Shown here in pieces: positions 1 through 7,936 of a stretch of 64,000 nucleotides of DNA. Where the stretch lies: NCBI RefSeq assembly GCF_008107685.1, contig NZ_VIRF01000128.1:1-64000 (forward strand). Direction: 5' to 3'. Source of the stretch: Novosphingobium sp. BW1. GTDB lineage: Bacteria > Pseudomonadota > Alphaproteobacteria > Sphingomonadales > Sphingomonadaceae. Positions within the stretch are counted from its first letter, which is position 1. The number at the start of each line of letters is the position of its first letter. The translations under genes were made by a program, and so were the position numbers. The notes under the pieces were generated by a model, which saw only the letters and a list, made by a program, of their open reading frames with translations, was not told the DNA's origin and did not search any database.

Positions 1-2
1 GC

Positions 3-71
3 TTCCGCTCCGCTACAGCCGCTTCCCCGCTGCCGATAAGGCCCAGCCTCAACCCGAGGCTTTTTGTTTGA
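3..71 (+). CDS. Possible C-terminus of the IS21-family IstB helper ATPase (partial)
   Basis: An open frame enters from the left edge and stops at 69-71. It reads as about 22 residues beginning FRSATAASPLP. A short basic/serine-rich tail after a YRFR-like motif is common at the end of IstB proteins, and the position just inside the IS terminus is where istB would end. The fragment is too short to prove this. If correct, the insertion-sequence operon reads rightward and the IS is in plus orientation. Confidence 0.3.
   Translation, partial: FRSATAASPLPIRPSLNPRLFV
45..69 (+). terminator. Rho-independent terminator at the end of the IS operon
   Basis: AGCCTC (45-50), loop AACCC, GAGGCT (56-61), then a T-rich run TTTTTGTTT. 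The six-base stem and U tract form a simple intrinsic terminator overlapping the end of the putative istB frame. It would stop transcription leaving the insertion sequence. Confidence 0.6.
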
Positions 72-127
72 ACCAACTGGCCCGTTTTTAAACCGGTGGC
101 TGGCCCCTTTTTATACCGGCGTTGACA

Positions 128-1702
128 CGCGGTTTTCTCGCCCTCGCTCGGGACGCCGGTGATCGGCGTGCCGTGCCGCTGGAGTTCGTAGCCGTCATCG
201 ACAGGACTGATCGTAAGCTCGCCGTGTCCGAGATAGGCTGCGATCAGCTTGTTGATTACCCCGGCGGCGGGGCCGTGCGTCCTTATCTGCTGGCGGAGCT
301 CGCGCGCCTTCTCCCGCAGCGCCGCAGCACTTTCGGTCTCCACCTTCAGCTTGTCCTTCGCGTCATTGAGTTCCTTTGCCGTCTTCGCGTAGTCGTCGCG
401 GCAGTCGACGATGAAGTGTCGCCGTATTGAGGTCTCGGCGGCTTCCTTATGCTTCGCGAAATCGGTGACCGCCTGGTTGTGGGCCGAGATGGCTTCGTTT
501 ACGGTCGCGATGCCCGCAGTAATCCGCTCCGCAGTGGCGAGGACATCCGCTTCTGCTGCAACGTCCTTCATATCGGCGGGCGTCGCTGGACGCTCCAGCT
601 TGGCGGAAAGCACAGTCTGCAGCGTGCCTAGCTGCTTCGCGAGAAGGCGCACGTCCTTCAACACATTCACCCGGACGTCCCTGAAACCGGCCCGCAGCTC
701 CGTCGCCAGATCGTCCAGGGCGGGTATCTGGGCGCCCATTTGAGTCGAGGATTCGATTAGATCGCTGAGCCGCTCGGCAGTCTTGTTTAGACGTGCGACA
801 AACTGGTCGACCCTGTCGTCGAGGGCCGCGGCGAGGAGCTCTCGGCGCTCGGCCGAAATCGCGTTACCGCACAGAAGGCAGTCGGTGATCCCATGAGCTT
901 CGTGGTACTCATGCCCGTGCTTCAGCCAAAGCAGTATATCGGGATACTGCTGCACCTCGTCGAGTGCCACTGTCGCCAGTGACTGGCCGCAGACGTCGGC
1001 GATGAAGCGGTAGGCCGTCTCAATGGTCGCTTTGTCGAAAGACATCGTTTCGAGGCGCGGCATCGGCTCCTCAAGCCGGCGGGTGTCCTCGACCGCCTTC
1101 AGTTCGTCATCCGTGAGTGCGGGCCGATCATCATCCTTCCAAGTGTCATAGTCCTTTGCGAGAGCCGGCGCCTCGTACTTGCGGCTGCCAAGATGCAGGC
1201 GGGATGCAACAGACTTAGCGCGCTCCCTCTTGTAGTTGGCGAATGTCTTCTCCGCAGCCTTTTCTGTCGCGGATGCGGCTTCCCTCTTCGCATCCACTTT
1301 GACGATTTCGCTTTCGACCTTAGTCAGTTCATTGGCGGCTTCAGCCTGCTCAGCGCCAATGTAGAAGACAGGGTTTGCACGCCCTGCAGCCCATTGCAGA
1401 TTCTGCTCAATGTAGTCTGAGTTAAAGACAAGCAGCCGCTGCTCGAGGCCGATGGGATTGGTCGGGCATCCGAACTCCGAGCCATCGTCCAGCGCTACCT
1501 CGAATGTCCCGCCCGTGGGAAGCTTGGGGTGCGGTCGGCCGGCCTCAAGGCTCGCGAAAAGGCGCGACAGCGTGCTCTTCCCCGACCCGTTGAATCCGTA
1601 GACGAGGTTGTAGCGGCGGAATTGGAGGGAAGGCGAACGTGCGCCGCGGTCGGCATATATCCCCATTCGCTGCAGCGATTTGATATTCGTTATGATCCCC
1701 AT
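128..1702 (-). pseudogene. AAA_13-type ATPase (RloC/PrrC-like architecture), cut by an IS
   Basis: Reading leftward from ATG 1702 there are 525 intact codons before the insertion sequence. Residues 36-43 are a Walker A motif (GFNGSGKS), near an N-terminus of the MGIITNIKSLQRMGIYAD type. The middle is long, charged and coiled-coil-like, with a CLLC zinc-hook-style pair at residues 275 and 278. The last native residues are the ABC-type signature SEGEKTA, which normally precedes Walker B and the catalytic end. Everything after that is insertion-sequence DNA, although the frame happens to stay open to the window edge. Members of this family include tRNA-cleaving defence proteins such as RloC. Without Walker B this copy should be inactive. 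Confidence 0.75.
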
Positions 1703-2401
1703 CACTGGAGTTCAGGCGGTGACATGGTCGTTGTCAACTTCTCAATTTGCAAGTCCGACGTACAGGCAGCGCGCGCCTCGCTGGGTAACTCTTTGCCGAT
1801 CAGTCACGAAAATAGCGTCCAATCGCGGTAATCAGCCGTCCGCACGATGAACGACAGCTCTTGGGATGATCGGCGAGCCATCTGAACGGCCGCCATGGAC
1901 CGAATTGCCGTCACCACAGTTTCGTCGATCTAAGCGCTGGGAACGTCGTCTTTCTTTGGTCAGTTGTTTTCAAGCCGACATCCGGGAAAATCCCACACCC
2001 AGTCTTTCAGCTGCCGTCGCAGCTGCTAATGACAAAGATATTCTGCTTGCAAAAAGGTTCTCCAGCACGCAAAATGTGTCCCAGCAGCTTTTGGGGAAAC
2101 TACATAAGCTGTTGAAACCAAGCCACTTTATGGGCAGCACTGGTGCGTACGGTGCATTACAAAACGGCCACGGCCGTGAGTGCTTTCTTGCGCAGCGATT
2201 TCTCGCTGCGTCGCCACGTCCCGGAAGGGGCGCGGCTCCCCCGAAGGGGGCCTTGTCCTTTCGCCGGTGGGACACCGGCAGGCTGATCATGGTGCCGCAA
2301 AGAGAAACCTTTGATTTCATGATGACCTCGCGGGGCCAGGGATTGCAGGCCGCCTTCGGGCGGCCGACAAAGGGGGCGGCGGGCAGACCATCGAAGGACC
2401 G
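1703..2401. other. Gene-poor 699-bp stretch with clustered hairpins
   Basis: No convincing gene was seen here; the overlapping long frames on both strands have no recognisable domains. The right part (2220-2370) holds three inverted repeats just upstream of the small coiled-coil gene. GGCTCCCCC is followed by GGGGGCC (about 2234-2252). GCCGGTG and CACCGGC (2263-2279) are separated by GGA. GGCCGCC and GGCGGCC (2348-2365) are separated by TTCG. Such a cluster could be a leader, an origin-type region or terminators. The sequence does not decide between them. Confidence 0.5.
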
Positions 2402-2716
2402 ATGGAAATGCCCAAGAAGACCGACCGCGAACGCCTCGCCGACCTCGAAGCGCGCCAGCACATGATGGCCCAAGAGGTGGAAAAGACCCGCCGCGCCTTG
2501 CGCCGCAAATACGCCGAGATCGTCACCGACCTGCCCGTCGAGGACCTCACCGAACGGGAATTTCGAGACCTGCTTGCCGCTGCGATCCGGTGTGGCGGCG
2601 CAGCTGCCTTGAGCGCCCTTCGTGCTCTTCCGGAGGTGAGCACTTCGCCCCAGTCTGGTGCTCCCACGAACTCCAAGTCATCCCGCAGGGATGGCCCAGC
2701 GACGAGCATGGCGTAG
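2402..2716 (+). CDS. Small coiled-coil protein, possibly a TraD/MobC-like accessory
   Basis: A protein of 104 residues. Residues 1-55 are highly charged with a helical heptad-like pattern (RERLADLEARQH, EKTRRALRRKYAE). A short hydrophobic alanine-rich segment follows at about 60-80, then a low-complexity tail. The start ATG at 2402 has a GAAGGA Shine-Dalgarno-like sequence just upstream. Small proteins of this shape accompany relaxases on sphingomonad and rhizobial mobile elements, but I see no decisive motif. It is the only clear plus-strand gene before the minus-strand block, and the hairpin cluster lies immediately upstream. Confidence 0.5.
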   Translation: MEMPKKTDRERLADLEARQHMMAQEVEKTRRALRRKYAEIVTDLPVEDLTEREFRDLLAAAIRCGGAAALSALRALPEVSTSPQSGAPTNSKSSRRDGPATSMA

Positions 2717-2823
2717 CCACGCGCAGGAGGCCGGAGCCACACTCGTGGCTCCGCATCGGCCCCGTGACGGGCGCGAAGCCGAGAGGCTTCGGGTCCCTGA
2801 GCGGGGGCGATATCCACGCTGGC

Positions 2824-2861
2824 AAAAAAGAGCGACCGGCCGAGCCGAAGCCCGACCGGTC
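2824..2861 (-). terminator. Intrinsic terminator after the first DUF2493 gene
   Basis: On the minus strand a stem of about 12 bases (GACCGGTCGGGC, loop TTCG, GCTCGGCCGGTC, with some G-U pairing) is followed by CGCTCTTTTTT. It lies about 15 bp past the stop codon of the DUF2493 gene and should end its transcript. Confidence 0.8.
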
Positions 2862-2875
2862 CCCTTCCTTGCCGC

Positions 2876-3856
2876 CTACGCCGCGTCCCGATTGGTGCGC
2901 TGGTCCTTCAGCGCGAAGAAGCGAGCGGGGATCCGCTTCGCCCTCACCTCGCGCGCGAGATGGGACTGCAGCCCGGAGCCTTCGCAGACGATCGCTTCAA
3001 CCGGACGCAAGCCCAGGAGCTGCTCGTTGCGGGCAAACCCCGCCCGCTTGCCGAGGCGCCTGTCCAGGGTGAATGCGATGAGCATCGTGCCGCTGCGCGC
3101 CGCCCAGGCCGCCGCGATGGCATCGCAGCCCTTGTCCTGCGCAGTAGTTGCCAGCACCATGTTCGGCACTCGCGCCTTCACCGCATCGAGCACGTCGGTG
3201 AGGAGTTCGTGATCCTCCCAGGACTGCCCTCCCGAGAAGATCACCACCGGGCCTTGCGGAGCATGCGCCTCGGCCTTGCGCATCCGCCGCGCGGCGAGGA
3301 AATCCTGCGCGGCAATGACCGACGCGGTGCGTTTGGAGGAGACCAGCGAGCCCCGCGCCGACGACCATGGCCGTCCGCTTTCGGCAAGGTAAGTTGCCGC
3401 CGCGTGATCGCGCATGCAGGCCACCGCCTCACGTGCTTCGTCCAGCGACTGGCAGAGCACCTGCGCTTCCTCAAGTTCACTCATCAGCACCTCGCTGCCG
3501 TCGGCATCGCCGGCGAGATCGCGTACCTTCATCGCGGCCCGGTCGGCTTCGCCATCGAGCTGTTCGGCCACCTTGTGGAAGGAGTTGACGATCCCCCAGG
3601 CCAGGCGCGGCGCGAGGCTTTCGATGCGCGTGTCGCGCAGCACATCGAAGAGCGTGGCGACCAGCATTTCGGTGGCAAGCTGGGCCTGCATAGCGTCCGG
3701 CATGTCGCAGGTCAGTTCGTCTTCGGCGACGCCCATCCGGCTCGCATCGAGGCCGGTTTCGAAGGCGGTAGAGAAGCCGTCGGCCGAAGCCAGGGTTTCC
3801 GCGACGATAAGATCGGCGATTTCTGAAAAGTCGCGAATGGTGCGCTTGGTGTTCAT
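2876..3856 (-). CDS. DUF2493 (YspA-like SLOG) protein, copy 1
   Basis: 326 residues starting at ATG 3856, which has a strong AGGAGG 6 nt upstream; the open frame continues further upstream without a ribosome site. The N-terminal half is helical and acidic. The C-terminal third (about 203-315) is a Rossmann-like SLOG fold: a hydrophobic strand VVIFSGG, then a DAVKARVPNMVLATTAQDKG region and CDAIAAAWAA, ending in a RPVEAIVCEGSG turn. SLOG proteins are predicted to bind nucleotide-derived ligands; the substrate of this family is unknown. A second copy of the same architecture lies at 4577-5575. The gene belongs to the conserved maintenance block of sphingomonad mobile elements. Confidence 0.85.
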   Translation of the reverse strand: MNTKRTIRDFSEIADLIVAETLASADGFSTAFETGLDASRMGVAEDELTCDMPDAMQAQLATEMLVATLFDVLRDTRIESLAPRLAWGIVNSFHKVAEQLDGEADRAAMKVRDLAGDADGSEVLMSELEEAQVLCQSLDEAREAVACMRDHAAATYLAESGRPWSSARGSLVSSKRTASVIAAQDFLAARRMRKAEAHAPQGPVVIFSGGQSWEDHELLTDVLDAVKARVPNMVLATTAQDKGCDAIAAAWAARSGTMLIAFTLDRRLGKRAGFARNEQLLGLRPVEAIVCEGSGLQSHLAREVRAKRIPARFFALKDQRTNRDAA

Positions 3857-4265
3857 CGTAGCCTCCTTGAATTCAGGAAAAGAGGCTTCCCCTCCTGCAC
3901 GGGCTGCGAGTGCCGGGGTCAAGGACCGGGCGCAGCCCGGCCGCGAAGCGGGCGACGGAGGAACCGATTTGCGCAGCAAATTGGAGGGGCCGTCGATCCT
4001 TGAGGCCGGGGCTGACCCCGTGCCAGACTTGGACTTGTTGGAAGAGAGAATAATACACAACGCCTGCCCCATACGCCCGAGCCCCGACATGGGCTCGATG
4101 CCCATGACAGGGCTTTTGTGCAGCAGTTGAGTAGGAGTGCTACGGCGGGATTCGCGGCAGGTAGCGCTCCCCGGCAGCACAAAAATGGGCTGGCGCGCGG
4201 GGAATGCGGCCAGCCCGAATTGTCCTGCTCCGTCGCGCGGACCAATCCTGTCCGCGCTGTCCTCG
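3857..4265. other. 409-bp untranslated leader between DUF2493 copy 1 and the DUF6117 gene
   Basis: No gene supported. The stretch carries GC-rich imperfect inverted repeats (around 3905-3990) and one AT-rich patch (AGAATAATACAC, about 4044-4055) that could supply a -10 element for the DUF2493 gene on the minus strand. No matching -35 was recognised. The length suggests an extended 5' leader for copy 1. Confidence 0.4.
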
Positions 4266-4508
4266 TCACGCCCGTGGTAGTGCGCGATCGCCCGGATCGG
4301 GCGGAATGTAGTGCTCGAAAGGGTTCCCATTGCAGAGATGTCCTAACGGGGTCATTACGTAATCGCCTTCGTCGCGGCCCACGGCCGTGACGACGTAGCG
4401 AGGAACACCGGTCTGGGCATCGGTGCACTCCAGAAGCGCAAGATTGCCATCGGCAGCGGCGCGAAGCAGCGTTTGGAAATTGCGGCGATAGGGTTCGGGA
4501 ATTGCCAT
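4266..4508 (-). CDS. DUF6117 family protein
   Basis: 80 residues from ATG 4508, preceded by AGGAGG 6 nt upstream. The sequence opens MAIPEPYRRNFQTLLRAAADG and continues through TGVPRYVVTAVGRDEGDYVMTP to a proline-rich end (YIPPDPG). I recall this pattern as DUF6117, a small protein of unknown function encoded on alphaproteobacterial plasmids next to DUF2493 and DUF736 genes. It lies between the two DUF2493 copies on the same strand, with a hairpin just upstream that separates it from copy 2. Confidence 0.75.
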   Translation of the reverse strand: MAIPEPYRRNFQTLLRAAADGNLALLECTDAQTGVPRYVVTAVGRDEGDYVMTPLGHLCNGNPFEHYIPPDPGDRALPRA

Positions 4509-4535
4509 GCGAACCTCCTGTCCTGGAAATATGAT

Positions 4536-4559
4536 GGGGCGGGCCAAAGGCCCTGCCCC
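4536..4559 (-). terminator. Terminator-like hairpin between DUF2493 copy 2 and the DUF6117 gene
   Basis: GGGGCGGGCC, loop AAA, GGCCCTGCCCC (4536-4559) forms a strong stem with a single bulge. It lies 18 bp past the stop of the second DUF2493 gene. The minus-strand continuation ATCATATTT is a weak U tract, so termination may be incomplete. Confidence 0.55.
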
Positions 4560-4576
4560 GGATGATCAGGCCGGCT

Positions 4577-5575
4577 TCACGCCCGCATACGCGGGACTGC
4601 GGTGTCAGCGATCTGGTCGGCCTTGCGGAAGGCATGGATCGGGACATTGGCCTCGCGCAGGACCTGATAGAGGTTCGCCTGCAGGCCCGATCCTTCGCAC
4701 AGCAGCGCCTCGACCGGCCTCAGTTCGGCCAGCTTGCGGTTTCGGGTAAAGGCCGTCTTGCGCCCCGAACCGTAGAGCCCGTAGGCGACCAGCGGTACGC
4801 TGTTTTCCGGGCGCGCGGCCCAGGCCGCTGCGATCGCATCGGCGCCCTTGCGCTGTCCGGTCGTCACCAGCGTCATGTGCGGCACGCGTGCCTTGATCTC
4901 ATCGAGCCGCGCCCAGAGCGTCTCCCAGTCGTGCCATTGGGCCGGCCCCGAGAACACGACCACAGGTCCCTTCGGACTGTGCTTTTCGCGCGTGGCGAGT
5001 TCGCGGGCGCGCAGGAAATCGAGGGCGGCAATCTGGCTGGCGGACGAGGCCGACGATGCCTTGCTGCCGCGTGCCGGGGACCAAGGCCAGCCCGACTGCA
5101 CGCGGTACATTTCAGCGGCATAGTCTCGCATGCATTCGATCGCGGCGCGCTGCTCGGCGACCGACTGGCAAAGCAGTTGCTTCTCTTCGAGATCGCCGTT
5201 GTAAACCTCGCTCATGTCGGGATGGCGCGCCAGATCACCCAGTTCGAGGGCAATGGCGTCCTCACGGCGTTCCAGTTTTCCGGCAACGAAGTGGAAGCTG
5301 TTCACGAAACCCCAGGCGATTTCCGGGGCGAGCGGTTCGAGCCGGGTGCCGGCAAACAGGTCGAAGATCGCGGCGATCACACCGCCGCATTCGGCCTGCG
5401 CTGCGAAGGGCTCAGGCATGTCGTGTTCGCCCGGCTCCTCGCCCGGCTGGGTGATGGACACGGCAAGTGGATCGCCGAACGCCGCCTGAAATTCCGGGGT
5501 GGCGGTCATCTCGGCATAGAGGGTCTTGAGGTCGGCGAAGCGATCGACGCTGCGCGTGTGCGGGGTGTTGGTCAT
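4577..5575 (-). CDS. DUF2493 (YspA-like SLOG) protein, copy 2
   Basis: 332 residues from ATG 5575 (MTNTPHTRSVDRFADLK). It shares copy 1's architecture: a helical N-terminal region with a matching WGFVNSFH motif (copy 1 has WGIVNSFH), a LLCQSVAEQRAAIECMRDYA stretch, a W-PWSPARGS linker and a C-terminal SLOG domain (VVVFSGPAQWHDWETL, KGADAIAAAWAARPE, RPVEALLCEGSG). The two copies are clearly homologous but diverged, so this looks like an old duplication or two acquisitions rather than a recent tandem event. Function is unknown; ligand binding by the SLOG fold is a family-level prediction. No strong Shine-Dalgarno sequence precedes the chosen start. Confidence 0.85.
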   Translation of the reverse strand: MTNTPHTRSVDRFADLKTLYAEMTATPEFQAAFGDPLAVSITQPGEEPGEHDMPEPFAAQAECGGVIAAIFDLFAGTRLEPLAPEIAWGFVNSFHFVAGKLERREDAIALELGDLARHPDMSEVYNGDLEEKQLLCQSVAEQRAAIECMRDYAAEMYRVQSGWPWSPARGSKASSASSASQIAALDFLRARELATREKHSPKGPVVVFSGPAQWHDWETLWARLDEIKARVPHMTLVTTGQRKGADAIAAAWAARPENSVPLVAYGLYGSGRKTAFTRNRKLAELRPVEALLCEGSGLQANLYQVLREANVPIHAFRKADQIADTAVPRMRA

Positions 5576-5609
5576 GGCGAGGCCTTTCACATCTCGGGAT
5601 CTGGACAAG

Positions 5610-5644
5610 AAAAGGCCGGAGGCGCTCATTGCGCCCCCGGCCTT
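5610..5644 (-). terminator. Intrinsic terminator after the DUF736 gene
   Basis: AAGGCCGG...AGGCGC, loop, GCGCC...CCGGCCTT forms a long GC-rich stem. On the minus strand it is followed by TTCTTG. It lies 24 bp downstream of the DUF736 stop codon. Confidence 0.8.
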
Positions 5645-5667
5645 CGCAAGGTGCTGTTCGTAAGGGA

Positions 5668-6129
5668 TCAGAACAGCGGTTCGTCGCCCTCATCGGCGCC
5701 GGCACCCATCAGCGCGCCATCGGCTCCTGCAGTGCTGTCGCCGAAGCCTTCCTGCCCACGCTCATCGTAAGAGCGCTGCATGCTGCCGAAGCCGCCGGCG
5801 AACTCGGACCGCATGGTCTCGCGCCGCCAGGCGATGGTGTAACCGCCCTCCTCGGTCGGGAAGAGCGCAACGGGCAGCGGTTCGGGAAGGCCCGGATCAT
5901 CGACCGATCCGGCAAGGAAGGCTTCCCCGGTCTTCTTCGAGAAGGCCTCCCACAGCGCGCCGATCTGGACCCAGCGCCGGGCGACATTAAGCGCCAGGAT
6001 CTCGTAAGCGGGCGCACGGTCGCTCATGCTTTCGACCTTGCGCAAACCGATACGCGGCAGGTCGATGGTGCGGGTAGCGATGGCTCCGGTGAGGCGGCCA
6101 TTGACGCTGCGAACTTCTCCAATGTTCAT
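5668..6129 (-). CDS. DUF736 family protein
   Basis: 153 residues from ATG 6129 (MNIGEVRSVNGRLTGAIATR), with a GGAG site 9 nt upstream. The N-terminal 110 residues match the DUF736 pattern: IGEV..VNGRLTG, then A-YEILALNVARRWVQIGALWE and a closing YTIAWRRE. The last 40 residues are Gly/Asp-rich and end in DEGDEPLF. DUF736 proteins are small, probably beta-rich, proteins of unknown function found almost only on alphaproteobacterial plasmids and integrative elements. The gene leads this part of the minus-strand block and has its own terminator. Confidence 0.85.
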   Translation of the reverse strand: MNIGEVRSVNGRLTGAIATRTIDLPRIGLRKVESMSDRAPAYEILALNVARRWVQIGALWEAFSKKTGEAFLAGSVDDPGLPEPLPVALFPTEEGGYTIAWRRETMRSEFAGGFGSMQRSYDERGQEGFGDSTAGADGALMGAGADEGDEPLF

Positions 6130-6323
6130 GATCTTCACTCCTTGATGATGTCGCTCTCGAACCATTTCTTCGCGACACCTTCTTCGAACCTCCTCTCCTC
6201 TGTATCCCGCCCTCGCGGCCTCACCCTTGCGTGGCCGGGCGCAACACCCTCGCCTCCCGCGGCACGCCGTCCGTCAATCTGGGTGGACTGGCCGGCTCCT
6301 CATTTCAGGGGTATTTATGGGCG

Positions 6324-6548
6324 ATGGACTCGGAAACGCTTCGCGCCGTGGCGGACCTTGCCCGCAAGCGCGCAGCGCGCGGGTGTTCAGGCGCGCATAG
6401 CGACAGCATGATGCGGCTGGGCGCGGCGCGTGCCCTCACCCAGCTTGCTGTGGATCTCGAAGTTTCCGCAGCCGAACTTGAGCGCATCCCCGGTTCGCGG
6501 CGAGGCGGAACTGATCAGCGGCCCGGGGATAAAAGGGCGATCCGTTAG
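6324..6548 (+). CDS. Small hypothetical helical protein
   Basis: 74 residues from an ATG at 6324 (MDSETLRAVADLARKRAARG). It reads against the minus-strand genes in an otherwise open gap. The first 50 residues are alternating charged and hydrophobic, consistent with two helices; the end is Arg/Gly-rich. No ribosome site is obvious (AGGGG is 17 nt upstream). An upstream in-frame ATG at 6231 would extend it with low-complexity sequence. It may be real but has no recognised family. Confidence 0.35.
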   Translation: MDSETLRAVADLARKRAARGCSGAHSDSMMRLGAARALTQLAVDLEVSAAELERIPGSRRGGTDQRPGDKRAIR

Positions 6549-6600
6549 CGGTCAGGATTTCCGCACCTTTGTTTGCAGTCGCACGGTATGCGCGAGGGGT

Positions 6601-6813
6601 TCAGGCTGAAGCTGAAGCGATCCAGGTCAACGTGAGGCGGTCTGGTCCGGTCATCTGGCCCTCGGCGACGACCTGTTGGTCATGGAATGAGGCAAGATCG
6701 TCCTCGGAAACGAGGAAGATCAATTCCCCATCGCCCGTTTCGAGAACGGCGCTGCGGCCGTTGAGACGCAGCAAGCCCGTGAGACGGCGATACGTGGGAT
6801 AGTGCGACGCCAT
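6601..6813 (-). CDS. DUF5818-like small protein
   Basis: 70 residues from ATG 6813 (MASHYPTYRRLTGLLRLNGR). The pattern RRLTGLL-NGR-AVLETGDGELIFL followed by QVVAEGQMTGPDRLTLTWI resembles DUF5818, small beta-rich proteins of unknown function on sphingomonad elements. The frame stays open upstream to a TTG at 6924, but the extra 37 residues do not look family-like. Domain content and usual length favour the internal start, although neither start has a clear ribosome site. It follows the parDE remnant. Confidence 0.5.
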   Translation of the reverse strand: MASHYPTYRRLTGLLRLNGRSAVLETGDGELIFLVSEDDLASFHDQQVVAEGQMTGPDRLTLTWIASASA

Positions 6814-6916
6814 CAAACCATGGCTTTCGAGCGCAGCGCACCCTGCGCGCCAATGCGAGCGCGGAGCCTCCCGCGGAAGATTCGGAAGAATGCCATACGC
6901 CCCCTGTCCGGCGATC

Positions 6917-7087
6917 TTACGCAATGATCAAGACTGAAGATACTGCCAGAGCATATCCTGGTGTTTCCGCGTCGCGGCGCAGAAGATGGCTGTAACTGGA
7001 CGAAAGGAGCGCGCCGATATCGCGGATGATGACGGCAATGGTTTGGCCAAGGTCTGCTTCCGCCGCAGGCGAAAACTGCAGATCCAT
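6917..7087 (-). pseudogene. Truncated ParE-type toxin remnant
   Basis: Only 56 residues from ATG 7087. The first 13 (MDLQFSPAAEADL) are the classic start of a ParE/RelE toxin, but the sequence then diverges and ends well short of the family's 95-100 residues, losing the conserved C-terminal strands. Its start codon overlaps the stop of the parD-like frame as TGATG, the usual coupling in parDE operons. I infer a decayed toxin; a divergent short toxin cannot be excluded. Confidence 0.5.
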
Positions 7088-7308
7088 CAACTGTTCGTAG
7101 CGCCGGCGGCGATGCCTGCGATCCGTTTGCGCGCGTTCGCGAATACCTGTTCGGCGCAAATGCCGGGGCCGCTGCTGGCACCCTGCTCGATCTCCGCGCG
7201 AAGCGCATCGAGCCGCGCCTGACGTATTGCGTCCTGCTCCTTGAGCAAGCCAGAGCTATCGCTGGCGGTTCGACGATAGGGTCGGCGGCCCGTTCCATCT
7301 GTTTTCAA
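7087..7308 (-). pseudogene. ParD-type antitoxin remnant, N-terminus replaced
   Basis: The C-terminal 50 residues (SGLLKEQDAIRQARLDALRAE, then EIEQGASSGPG and AEQVFANARKRIAG) match the toxin-binding tail of ParD antitoxins. The DNA-binding ribbon-helix-helix that should precede it is missing; only a short unrelated lead (KTDGTGRRPYRRTASD) remains before a TTG that overlaps the vapC stop codon as TTGA. The frame itself is intact. With the truncated toxin downstream it looks like a parDE module damaged when the vapBC module arrived or was joined to it. Confidence 0.5.
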
Positions 7309-7694
7309 CGAATGGCGACCACTTCAACACCGACCTTTTCGGCAACTGCACTCCACTGCCGATCCGATGTCCAGGCCGGCACATTCTCAATCGAAGCCAG
7401 AGCCAGACAGAAGCGGTCGCCCAGGGACAGTCCGACGTCAGCAGTCAAGGCGCGCAGGTGCCCCGCAAGCCGCGCGGTATCGGGATCAGCCGGAACAAGG
7501 GAGATTGGCAAGGGATGCAGCATGTCATCCACTTCGTGTGAAGGCATGCCGTTGTGAATGAAGTGGCTGACGACTTCCGCGTAGTTGACCACGCTCATGC
7601 GCGCATCGCCAAGCGCTTCGGCCACCTTGTCACCGCCCGGTTCCTCCCGGAGCATGGCCAAGAGCCCCGACGCATCGAGAATAAATGCGCTCAT
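7305..7694 (-). CDS. vapC: VapC-type PIN-domain ribonuclease toxin
   Basis: 129 residues, complete. A PIN domain with the expected acidic residues: D7 (FILDASG), E40 (NYAEV), D93 (SLGDRFCLALA) and D111 (TSDRQW). These coordinate metal for RNA cleavage; known VapC toxins cut tRNA or rRNA and are held inactive by VapB. Its ATG overlaps the stop of the upstream AbrB-type antitoxin gene by 4 nt (7691-7694), so the two are translationally coupled. The stop overlaps the degenerate parD frame. Confidence 0.9.
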   Translation of the reverse strand: MSAFILDASGLLAMLREEPGGDKVAEALGDARMSVVNYAEVVSHFIHNGMPSHEVDDMLHPLPISLVPADPDTARLAGHLRALTADVGLSLGDRFCLALASIENVPAWTSDRQWSAVAEKVGVEVVAIR

Positions 7695-7936
7695 ACCCCG
7701 CTGTCTTCACGCCGGTTCGCGAGAAACGCATCGACCGAGGCATCAGGCCGGTCAGCGGTATATTTCCGGGCAAGCGCCCTCGCATGCGCGACCGACTGGG
7801 CGACAGTTCGCAGGATCACGCCGTCAGGGGTTTCCTCGACGATCAGCGAGCCGCCTCCCGCAAGGCCAAGCCGCTTGCGGATATCAGCGGGCAAGCTCAG
7901 CCTCCCGCTGGGTGTTATTGAAATCTGGATTGTCAT
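7691..7936 (-). CDS. vapB: VapB-type antitoxin, AbrB/MazE fold
   Basis: 81 residues from ATG 7936. The N-terminal 45 residues (MTIQISITPSGRLSLPADIR then KRLGLAGGGSLIVEE) are a SpoVT/AbrB swapped-hairpin DNA-binding domain. The C-terminal region (ARALARKYTADRPDASVDAFL) is the likely VapC-binding tail. It neutralises the adjacent PIN toxin and should repress its own promoter. The AT-rich sequence just upstream (7960-7990, with TAATGATC and ATAATATATG) is the probable operator/promoter. Confidence 0.9.
   Translation of the reverse strand: MTIQISITPSGRLSLPADIRKRLGLAGGGSLIVEETPDGVILRTVAQSVAHARALARKYTADRPDASVDAFLANRREDSGV

Larger units (their letters stand above)
1..127. mobile_element. End of an IS21-like insertion sequence
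   Basis: Only one end of the element lies in the window. It finishes at 127 with the sequence TTGACA (122-127), so the mirrored terminus reads TGTCAA, the 5'-TG...CA-3' form typical of the IS21 family. Just inside the tip are two imperfect copies of a short repeat, GGCCCGTTTTTAAACCGG (about 79-96) and GGCCCCTTTTTATACCGG (about 102-119). This fits the multiple terminal repeats known in IS21 elements. The insertion splits the neighbouring ATPase gene after codon 525. The transposase genes lie outside the window, so the family assignment rests on the terminus alone. Confidence 0.65.

Noticed and set aside
1866..2465. 199-codon plus-strand frame and the 167-codon minus frame over the same place
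   Set aside because: Both run through the hairpin cluster and into the coiled-coil gene in another frame; composition is not protein-like.
4562..5770. 402-codon plus-strand frame opposite the second DUF2493 gene
   Set aside because: It mirrors a well-supported minus-strand gene, is Arg/Gly-rich with no domain, and has no ribosome site. High G+C makes such shadows common.
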